This document shows, piece by piece, positions 57,666 to 64,000 of a stretch of 64,000 nt of DNA (its first letter is position 1; each line of letters opens with the position of its first letter). Under the pieces are notes generated by a model. That model was not told where the DNA came from and did not search any database. It was given only the letters and a program-made list of their open reading frames with translations. This DNA is from Acinetobacter venetianus RAG-1 = CIP 110063. Lineage in GTDB: Bacteria; Pseudomonadota; Gammaproteobacteria; Pseudomonadales; Moraxellaceae. The position numbers were made by a program, and so were the translations under genes. Location: assembly GCF_000368585.1 (NCBI RefSeq), contig NZ_KB849558.1, positions 62,001 through 126,000 of the forward strand, written 5' to 3'.

Positions 57666-58540
57666 GAACCATAACGCAATTTATACCATAGCGTAACAGC
57701 ATAAACAGTCCAGCGGTTCATGTAATGTGGGCCGTCAAAAATATAAACTTTTTGACCTTCATAAGCTTTTAATTGTTCAGCGATTTCCCAAGGATATGCT
57801 GAACGAAATTGTCCATTTTTCTTTGGCCTAAATGCTTCTAATACAATAATGATATGTTCTTTACCAAACTCAAGTTGAAGCTGTTCCAAAGTCTTTCTTG
57901 CTTGTTCAGGAGTACGAGTTCCTACACCGACGCCATCCTGAAAGAACACACCAGTATGCTCAGGTAACCAACTTCTTAACCAAGAATCTAAGTGATGTGG
58001 TGTTTGCTCAGCGCTATAAATACTGATCCAGACTGGCTTGGCTAGAATATTAATCGCTTTAGCTAGATCGTCTACACAAATCCATGTTGGATCTGCTTCT
58101 ACGGGGAAGTAATATCCTTTAAGCGGGTATGATTGAGTTTGCTCAATAATTTTTTTTGAGTGTGTTGCCAGATTTACAACATTTGCTCGTGCTGTTTTTT
58201 CATCATATTCACCAGCAAGACCTAAAATAATGTTTTCTGCCCACGGTTTTTGATTCAGCTTTTTTAAGTTGATATTCTTTTCCCATTTGGGAAAATCCAT
58301 ATCGAGATCAAACCAAGATTTTGATTCAACAATCGACCACTGTGGAACAAAAGTATTTACCCCTAATAAGTCCCAATTTCCCTTAGGGGCTGTTGTGGCT
58401 AGGTCAGGTTGCCAAAACATACCTTCGATTTGAGGAGGTTGTATGACAGGGCTACTGCGCATACAACCTGAGACAATTAGCGCTGAGAGAATAAGGCCAA
58501 TTATAATTGATTTTTTTTTAGTCGGCCTTGTTATTGTCAT
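57662..58540 (-). CDS. lipoprotein with probable glycoside-hydrolase TIM barrel
   Basis: A 292-residue lipoprotein with lipobox VSGC (Cys26). The mature part has the pattern of a TIM-barrel glycosidase of the DUF4434 sort: PQWSIVES near the start, GYYFPVEADPTW around 145, VWISIYSA, GVFFQDGVGVG and IIVLEAFRP, with acidic residues at strand ends as candidate catalytic groups. It ends the operon; polysaccharide operons usually encode a hydrolase that trims the polymer in the periplasm. It overlaps the BcsB-like gene by 23 bp. The fold is inferred, not proven. Confidence 0.7.
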   Translation of the reverse strand: MTITRPTKKKSIIIGLILSALIVSGCMRSSPVIQPPQIEGMFWQPDLATTAPKGNWDLLGVNTFVPQWSIVESKSWFDLDMDFPKWEKNINLKKLNQKPWAENIILGLAGEYDEKTARANVVNLATHSKKIIEQTQSYPLKGYYFPVEADPTWICVDDLAKAINILAKPVWISIYSAEQTPHHLDSWLRSWLPEHTGVFFQDGVGVGTRTPEQARKTLEQLQLEFGKEHIIIVLEAFRPKKNGQFRSAYPWEIAEQLKAYEGQKVYIFDGPHYMNRWTVYAVTLWYKLRYGS

Positions 58541-60365
58541 TGCGTCGTTTTCGCCAATACCAGAATAGAATCACCAGTATAATGATCGTAGAGATAGTAA
58601 CAATCAAGATGAAAAATGAAGATTGTTGTACTAAAGGCGCTTTTTGATTACCAACGATGATTTTTTGCAAAATAAAAACTTGGCCATTTTCGGCAATTAA
58701 AATCTTGCTGGCATTATTTGGAATGTCATGCTGAATTTTATCCCAAAGTCGTGTGAAGTTCTGTGCTCCCTCTAACGAGTCTGTGATAACATCAAAACGT
58801 TGATCATGTGAACTCACCAAAAAACCACGTGCAGTTGCTGGTGCATATATCACGTCAGGGTGCATCAAAACTTGTTGTCGATATATATTTGGATTGACTT
58901 GAACGTTTAAGACTTCTGGTTTGGCATTGTCAAATTTCACTAGGTTTAATGGCACAGGATCATTGGTCATTAACATTTTCTTGGCTGTTTGACTAATTGC
59001 AATCGCCATTTCTAAACTACCAGGATGGCTATCTATTGCGATGGTTGGGTGAGTTGCAAAGCTTACTGAGAGTGATCCAACACCGTTTTTCATTTTATGC
59101 GGTAATTTTACGGTTGATTTTTGGGTATCAATCCATAATGAACCTTTTGCCGTCGGTAAACATTGTGAGTTTACAATCACTGAGTTTTCCAATTTCATGC
59201 TAAACGTTGTGTCATTAGAAATATTTTTAGCAAAGTAGTTGAATTGGCGATTGACTGGATCAGAAGCCAAGTCAGCAGTTTTTAAACTGCCTGCTAATCC
59301 ACCATCAATCCACGTGGTGATATTTGAGCCTTCGAGTAAACCACTTTGTACACGAAGTGCAATTTGACCTTGTAAGATATCGGTTGGTTGCCAAACAGCA
59401 GGGAAGTTTAAAAATAGATTTTTCTCAGCTTGGTTTAATCGAAAATCACTAATCCCTAGATCGGCAAGCGTTTTAATTTCTTTCAACTGTGCCCAATTAG
59501 GCGCAGCAATTTTATTTGGAAGATATGTTGCCGAAGTATCTAACTGATCTAAATAGCTAGTATTGAGTAAGCCATTGATTGCCGATTTTAATTTCTCAGG
59601 TTGGTCATATTGAATTTCTAAAGTAGGAATATCATCCTTTAAAATAATTTGAGCAAATGTACCATTTGGTAAAGGTGTCGCTGACTTTTTCAGTTCAATA
59701 AAGAAATTTGCAGGTTGATTCGTCGGCGCATTTTGTTCGTACCATTTGATTTGAGTAACTGGCGTCCATGCACTCACTAAGCGACCAAGCATCGAAGCTT
59801 CAGTTAAGTTGGCGGGGTTATATTTTAAAACACCGATAAAAGGTGTTGGACGCACAATTTGTGGATTGAATAGGGCATCAGGTAAGTCTTTCAGTTTGTA
59901 AACTGGGCGATGACGTAAATAATCTATTTTTGAGTTGGTTAGGTAGGTAACTTGATCCACATCTTCACTACAGAATGTCGTGCGATTCGCTGCAGGTGAA
60001 GTTGATGGTGAATATTGTTGCAGAATAAAATCAAGGCGATGGAAGCCACTTTTACTCGCAGGAATATTAAAACTCAGTTCACCCGTGCCGTTAAGCATAG
60101 TGTTATAGATGAGTTTGTCATCATATTTCACCAGTAGAGATGTGTAGTGTTCAGTAGCATATTCACTGCTAAAACGAATACTTTGCCATTCTGAACCTTT
60201 TCCGATATAGAAATAGTGAGGCTCAATGGTGTATTTATTTGAGGTATCAATATTGTCAAAAGTCCAAGTATTCCATGTCTCTGCATTGGATAAAATCGGC
60301 AAAGAGAGCGCTGCGCTGGTTAAAAGAACTTTCAATACTTGATGATGTAATGGATTTTTTTTCAT
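58518..60365 (-). CDS. BcsB-like periplasmic membrane-anchored protein
   Basis: A 615-residue protein with signal peptide (to about SNAET), a long beta-rich periplasmic region and one C-terminal membrane helix at about 583-603 followed by a basic tail. This matches BcsB, which binds and guides the polymer emerging from the synthase, though it is shorter than BcsB of E. coli (about 780). Segments such as EWQSIRFSSEYATEHYTSLLVKYDD and SGFHRLDFILQQYS look like the carbohydrate-binding domains. It follows the GT2 gene without a gap, as bcsB follows bcsA. Confidence 0.8.
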   Translation of the reverse strand: MKKNPLHHQVLKVLLTSAALSLPILSNAETWNTWTFDNIDTSNKYTIEPHYFYIGKGSEWQSIRFSSEYATEHYTSLLVKYDDKLIYNTMLNGTGELSFNIPASKSGFHRLDFILQQYSPSTSPAANRTTFCSEDVDQVTYLTNSKIDYLRHRPVYKLKDLPDALFNPQIVRPTPFIGVLKYNPANLTEASMLGRLVSAWTPVTQIKWYEQNAPTNQPANFFIELKKSATPLPNGTFAQIILKDDIPTLEIQYDQPEKLKSAINGLLNTSYLDQLDTSATYLPNKIAAPNWAQLKEIKTLADLGISDFRLNQAEKNLFLNFPAVWQPTDILQGQIALRVQSGLLEGSNITTWIDGGLAGSLKTADLASDPVNRQFNYFAKNISNDTTFSMKLENSVIVNSQCLPTAKGSLWIDTQKSTVKLPHKMKNGVGSLSVSFATHPTIAIDSHPGSLEMAIAISQTAKKMLMTNDPVPLNLVKFDNAKPEVLNVQVNPNIYRQQVLMHPDVIYAPATARGFLVSSHDQRFDVITDSLEGAQNFTRLWDKIQHDIPNNASKILIAENGQVFILQKIIVGNQKAPLVQQSSFFILIVTISTIIILVILFWYWRKRRNDNNKAD

Positions 60366-61616
60366 TTATTTTCTCTCTTTGCTACGTTCAGTTTTGTACC
60401 ACTGTAATGAGTTTCCCTGTATTTTATTTTTCAACATATCGTATGCTGCTTTGAAAACGATGAATAAGAAAATTTGGGAATAGGTTACATAGGATAAAAC
60501 TGAGAAGAAATACAGTTGTGGTTTTGCTCTTTCTAATGAAAGCGTGAACCACATTTGGGCAACATATAAGCAAAATGATAAGCCCCAAAGTAAGGTGAAT
60601 GGACCCGCAAGTGTGATCCCTGCAATACCGAGTAAGCCTAAGCTTAACGTGATATGACTCCATATTAGTGCTGGCACAAACAGTACATAGCACATGATGT
60701 TATTAAAGATCTCGATCCCAATTGGAAAAGGTTTTCTTAAAGCAATAGGTAAATATTTACTGGTTACATAAAAGTTACCTTGTGTCCAACGAGAACGTTG
60801 TTTGATAAATACGCTGAGTGAAGGAGGGTCTTGTTGCCAACCCACCGCGTAAGGCACCCATTTGATTCTTCGCTGACCCAAGAAAATCCTAAAGCTCATT
60901 TCTGTATCATCTACCAGCGATTTTTCATCGAAACCACCTAAGGTTTCTAAGGCATCACGCCAGATCACATAGTTGGTTCCCATCAATGTTGAGAGCTCAA
61001 AACGTTGCCAGCGTCCACCTTGGAAAATCCACTGAAAGAAAATAAATTCAATTGCAATAAAGCGAGTCAAAATACTATCTCGCCAGTTCCGTGTTCGAAC
61101 TTTACCGTTTACCGCAACTAACTTTTTATCAGCAATTAAGGTTTGAGCAAGTAAACGAACGCAATCTGGTTCAGGTGTACTGTCGGCATCATAAACAACG
61201 ATTAATTCACCTTTGGCATGTGGTAAACCGTTATTTAAAGTGCGAGATTTACCTTTTCCTCCCATACCCTTAGGGACATTGACGATTTTAATACAGGGAT
61301 AAATTGCTGCCATGCGCTCCGCGATTTCTAAGGTATTGTCTTTAGAACCATCATTGATCAGTAAGACTTCATAGGCATGAGCTGGATAATCTTGTTGTGC
61401 AATTGCATGTAAAGTATCTTCGATAACAACGCCTTCGTTATAGGCGGGAATCAAGACACTTAAAAATGGCCATTGCTCAGGCACAGGCATATTTTCGAGT
61501 TCGCGGGCGGCATTTTTTGAGTATTTCCAAGCTTGATAACTGAGCCATGCCCAAAAGGCTTGGGGAATCCAAATACCTAAAAAACCAAATAAGAAAAGAA
61601 CATCAATTGCGGGCAT
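60366..61616 (-). CDS. GT2 processive polysaccharide synthase without PilZ
   Basis: Inner-membrane glycosyltransferase, 416 residues. Two N-terminal helices, a cytoplasmic GT2 domain and four C-terminal helices. Catalytic motifs are complete: IND with Asp89, DAD at 143-145, DDTE at 236-239 (in place of TED) and QRSRW at 273-277. The GGKGKSRTLNNGL and LMGTNYVIWRDALETLGGFDE segments are typical. No PilZ domain follows, so any control by cyclic di-GMP must come from a partner. The sugar is unknown. It overlaps the upstream gene by 14 bp. Confidence 0.9.
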   Translation of the reverse strand: MPAIDVLFLFGFLGIWIPQAFWAWLSYQAWKYSKNAARELENMPVPEQWPFLSVLIPAYNEGVVIEDTLHAIAQQDYPAHAYEVLLINDGSKDNTLEIAERMAAIYPCIKIVNVPKGMGGKGKSRTLNNGLPHAKGELIVVYDADSTPEPDCVRLLAQTLIADKKLVAVNGKVRTRNWRDSILTRFIAIEFIFFQWIFQGGRWQRFELSTLMGTNYVIWRDALETLGGFDEKSLVDDTEMSFRIFLGQRRIKWVPYAVGWQQDPPSLSVFIKQRSRWTQGNFYVTSKYLPIALRKPFPIGIEIFNNIMCYVLFVPALIWSHITLSLGLLGIAGITLAGPFTLLWGLSFCLYVAQMWFTLSLERAKPQLYFFSVLSYVTYSQIFLFIVFKAAYDMLKNKIQGNSLQWYKTERSKERK

Positions 61617-62505
61617 TTATTCTTCTCCTACGAATGATGGACATAATCAGGATCAGCAATAAAGTGCATCCGAGTAATAACGAAATCCATGAAATTGAAC
61701 TACCAAATGTGCTTAACAAGCTTGGATAACGGGCAGAAAAGATATAATCGAGTGGGATAACAACAGTGCTCATCACTATTAAAAAATAACCTGATGGAGT
61801 GGTTTTTACTCTTTCAGGCGTACTTTGAAACTTGGTATTGTGTATTTTCCAAGAAATCCCAAGCTGTGGATATTCAATATTATTTAGAGACATGTTCTCA
61901 GGAGGATTGATAATCACTTGATAACCTGAACTTAATGTCGCATCTGTGGTCGCGTTATAAAAATATTGTTGTTTACGTTGGATGGCACGAGCTGGAATAT
62001 TTAAATCATCGTCTTGTGATTGGATGATATAACTCCCCGCAGGTTGTGAAATGATGTTTTCATCCCAGCCTGTTTGTACAAACGCAACCAATGGTCGTAA
62101 ACCAATTGCAGTAGAAAAAGTCGCTTTAGATGCAAAGTATCTTGATTGCTTCATTTGATAGTAAGCAACAGGAATAGCACCTTCACTCACTGCTTTTTTA
62201 ATTCTTATATAATCAATTAAACTAAAATATTCATTGGGTAAAATAACACCAGGCTTAATACCGTGTTCAACTAACTTTTTAAAACTTTCAGACTGTAATT
62301 GATCGGAAGTGAATACTGGCCACCATGTCGGAGGCTTTGAAAAAAAGTGCGGAATTGCCTGAGTAGATTGGATTTGCGTTAATGAGTCATCATAACGACG
62401 CTCAATTTTACAATGATAATATTGTTGATAAAAATCCTGTAAGGTTTGATCTGGGAAATTAGCGGTTGCCACTAATATTCCGCAAATGTTTACGATCACT
62501 GACAT
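61603..62505 (-). CDS. envelope protein of unknown family in exopolysaccharide operon
   Basis: I do not recognise this 300-residue protein. It has a short hydrophobic N-terminus (possible signal), a soluble part with PPTWWPVFTSDQL, HGIKPGVILPNEYFS and PAGSYIIQSQDDD, and a C-terminal hydrophobic stretch plus membrane helix (about 238-252 and 270-290) ending in an Arg-rich tail (IIRRRRINARN). The topology is like a periplasmic domain with a cytoplasmic basic tail. Its start shares TAAATG with the stop of the previous gene, so it is surely cotranslated. A subunit of the synthase complex is the best guess. Confidence 0.65.
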   Translation of the reverse strand: MSVIVNICGILVATANFPDQTLQDFYQQYYHCKIERRYDDSLTQIQSTQAIPHFFSKPPTWWPVFTSDQLQSESFKKLVEHGIKPGVILPNEYFSLIDYIRIKKAVSEGAIPVAYYQMKQSRYFASKATFSTAIGLRPLVAFVQTGWDENIISQPAGSYIIQSQDDDLNIPARAIQRKQQYFYNATTDATLSSGYQVIINPPENMSLNNIEYPQLGISWKIHNTKFQSTPERVKTTPSGYFLIVMSTVVIPLDYIFSARYPSLLSTFGSSISWISLLLGCTLLLILIMSIIRRRRINARN

Positions 62506-63252
62506 TTATGCATCTCCACTAATAGGAGCAACGCATTCATTGTGTTGTTCAATTTGAAGCTTAAGCACGCTTAGTTCTTGTAAGCGTTGTACAAATAGAG
62601 GGGGGGAGAGGTCATCATCTGATTTATTTTCATGAATGACAATACTTCTAATTTCACTAAGCTCTTCACTAATGAAATGATAAATGACACTGTCTTGATC
62701 ACTTGATAAAATCTCCATGATCTTATTCTGAGTTTCTTTCCAAATATCTTCACCTAACATTTCTCGGATAAGAACAGTGTTAGTGATATGTATGCTAAAA
62801 ACTTTATAATGATCTTTTTGAGTGAGTTTCAATAACTTGCGTAATTCAACCTGAAAATGATTTAAAGCTGTTAACGGTAAAATATCATGTTGATAGTTTC
62901 GATCATAACTTTGAATATCACGATAAGTTTTAAGGGCGTTTTGAATATTATGACGTACTGCACTCATAAAAATTGGTGCCATTGGAATCACAAAAAGTAA
63001 GAGTAGCTGTCTTTCAATATAGGTTTGATTGGCTAAATCTAAGGCAAAATAAACAGCCATACTTACGAATGCAACTAAGCCTAAAATCAGTGCTAAACCG
63101 ACATTTAAAAAAGCACCCGCGATTAATAAGAGCAATAGGAAAATCCAACTACCGCGATAAGTTGCAGGCAGCCACTCATATGCGATTATTCCCATAAAAA
63201 TTTGAGAGGAGATAATCCATAAGACGAGGGCTGGAGCAGGATTTTTTTGCAT
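62506..63252 (-). CDS. membrane protein with degenerate GGDEF-like domain
   Basis: A 248-residue protein: four membrane helices at about 8-27, 34-50, 51-72 and 80-98, then a cytoplasmic domain from about 125 to 235. The pattern LTALNHFQVELRKLLKL, then KVFSIHI and WKETQNKIMEIL, follows the GGDEF fold, but the active-site loop reads ISEEL (194-198) and no RxxD inhibitory site precedes it. It should not make cyclic di-GMP. Membrane helices plus a dead GGDEF recall PelD, which senses the nucleotide. It is the first gene of the five-gene operon. Confidence 0.7.
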   Translation of the reverse strand: MQKNPAPALVLWIISSQIFMGIIAYEWLPATYRGSWIFLLLLLIAGAFLNVGLALILGLVAFVSMAVYFALDLANQTYIERQLLLLFVIPMAPIFMSAVRHNIQNALKTYRDIQSYDRNYQHDILPLTALNHFQVELRKLLKLTQKDHYKVFSIHITNTVLIREMLGEDIWKETQNKIMEILSSDQDSVIYHFISEELSEIRSIVIHENKSDDDLSPPLFVQRLQELSVLKLQIEQHNECVAPISGDA

Positions 63253-63403
63253 AATAGTTTTAATTTTATTAAATTATTCTGTGATTAATTTAGCATTTTA
63301 GCCGCATGCATTCGATTGTTTTATGTTATTTATTTTTTAAAATAATTGTATAAAACAGTAACATAAATTTTTTATCTATTAAATTTATGATATGCGAGGC
63401 AAC

Positions 63404-64000
63404 TTATAAGTAAGTCTTAAATACTTCAATCGCTTTTGCTCTTGATATCTTTAGATCAACCATAGGGCGTGGATAATCTAAGTGTTTTATTGCATTTTTT
63501 GCATAAGGCTCATGGATGGTTTTAGCATCTAAATGGGCAAGTTCAGGTACCCATCGACGGATATAGTCACCATTTTCATCGAATTTTTTTGATTGGCTGA
63601 TTGGATTAAAAATACGAAAATAAGGAGCAGCATCTGTTCCTGTTGAGGCACACCATTGCCAGCCACCATTATTGGCTGCCAAGTCTCCATCAATCAACTG
63701 TTGCATAAACCATTGTTCACCTTTACGCCAATCGATGAGTAGATTTTTGCTGAGGAACATCGCACAGATCATGCGAACACGATTGTGCATCCAGCCAGTC
63801 GCTAAGAGTTGACGCATACCCGCATCAACAATTGGAATGCCTGTTTGCCCTTGTTGCCATCGTTCCAATCCACTCGGATCATCATTCCATGTGATTTTTT
63901 GAGTAGATGCTTTAAATGGCTGATGCTTAGAAACTTGCGGGAAGTCAAATAAGATATGTTGATAAAATTCACGCCACAACAATTCATCTAACCATGTCTG
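63404..64000 (-). CDS. phrB: deoxyribodipyrimidine photolyase, C-terminal part
   Basis: Light-driven repair enzyme for cyclobutane pyrimidine dimers. Only the last 198 residues are in view; the frame remains open to base 64000, so the N-terminal antenna domain is outside. The FAD-binding domain is clear: WLDELLWREFY, GIPIVDAGMRQLLATGWMHNRVRM, NNGGWQWCASTGTDAAPYFRIFNP and the C-terminal YIRRWVPEL. All are conserved in active enzymes. It lies 150 bp downstream of the exopolysaccharide operon promoter region, on the same strand, and is unrelated to it. Confidence 0.95.
   Translation of the reverse strand, partial: QTWLDELLWREFYQHILFDFPQVSKHQPFKASTQKITWNDDPSGLERWQQGQTGIPIVDAGMRQLLATGWMHNRVRMICAMFLSKNLLIDWRKGEQWFMQQLIDGDLAANNGGWQWCASTGTDAAPYFRIFNPISQSKKFDENGDYIRRWVPELAHLDAKTIHEPYAKNAIKHLDYPRPMVDLKISRAKAIEVFKTYL

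Overview
The window reads as chromosomal DNA of an Acinetobacter-type gammaproteobacterium. The evidence is low G+C coding DNA with Moraxellaceae-like proteins and several familiar neighbourhoods: glpK-glpR-glpD, groS-groL, pdxB-epmA, tesA with a YbbA/YbbP-type ABC pair, cydAB with a DUF2474 peptide, and pgaBCD. The species cannot be fixed from the sequence. Most of the window is housekeeping or envelope genes. The only insertion sequence visible is a truncated IS5-family element at the left edge.

Layout. 1-938: right part of an IS5/IS903-like element. 1-6.5 kb: lipoprotein, MarC-family protein, acyl-CoA thioesterase, small secreted peptide, COG0523 GTPase, YaeQ, FKBP isomerase and an unknown protein. 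6.7-10.4 kb: pgaBCD for poly-N-acetylglucosamine (PNAG), without pgaA beside it. 10.45-12.9 kb: a Tat-exported PhoD-like phosphatase between two near-identical copies of tRNA-Leu(TAA) plus terminator, then tRNA-Cys. 13-15.5 kb: folD, a methyltransferase, an N-acetyltransferase and a lipoprotein. 15.6-19.9 kb: glycerol catabolism. 19.9-25 kb: TonB-dependent receptor, unknown protein and pckG. 25-29.3 kb: lipid-kinase-like protein, phosphoesterase, and groESL behind a clear sigma-32-type promoter. 29.4-32.3 kb: outer-membrane protein and a YadA-type trimeric autotransporter. 32.4-43.2 kb: dgkA, pdxB, epmA, a LuxR-type regulator, a 53-residue lipoprotein, rhomboid, nfuA, a second TonB receptor, hydrolase and carbonic anhydrase. 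43.2-50.9 kb: tesA with its ABC transporter, rhomboid, mtgA and ppk1. 51-56.2 kb: nitronate monooxygenase, a CIO-like cytochrome bd operon, a His-rich DUF2946-like protein and a VIT-family metal transporter.

The most unusual part is 56.45-63.25 kb. Five tightly packed minus-strand genes encode a membrane protein with a degenerate GGDEF-like domain, a protein of unknown family, a GT2 processive synthase without PilZ, a BcsB-like periplasmic protein and a lipoprotein with a probable glycoside-hydrolase fold. A convergent plus-strand gene encodes a TPR protein with an NfrA-like beta-barrel and overlaps the last operon gene by 4 bp. Together these supply synthase, regulator, periplasmic guide, hydrolase and exporter. 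I infer a second synthase-dependent exopolysaccharide system, separate from PNAG and not matching cellulose, Pel, alginate or PNAG layouts. A photolyase fragment closes the window.

Regulation visible in sequence: a heat-shock promoter for groESL, GlpR-like TTTTCG palindromes near glp genes, candidate Fur boxes before both TonB receptors, and many intrinsic terminators, several shared by convergent genes and overlapping stop codons. All calls come from reading the sequence; no database search was run.
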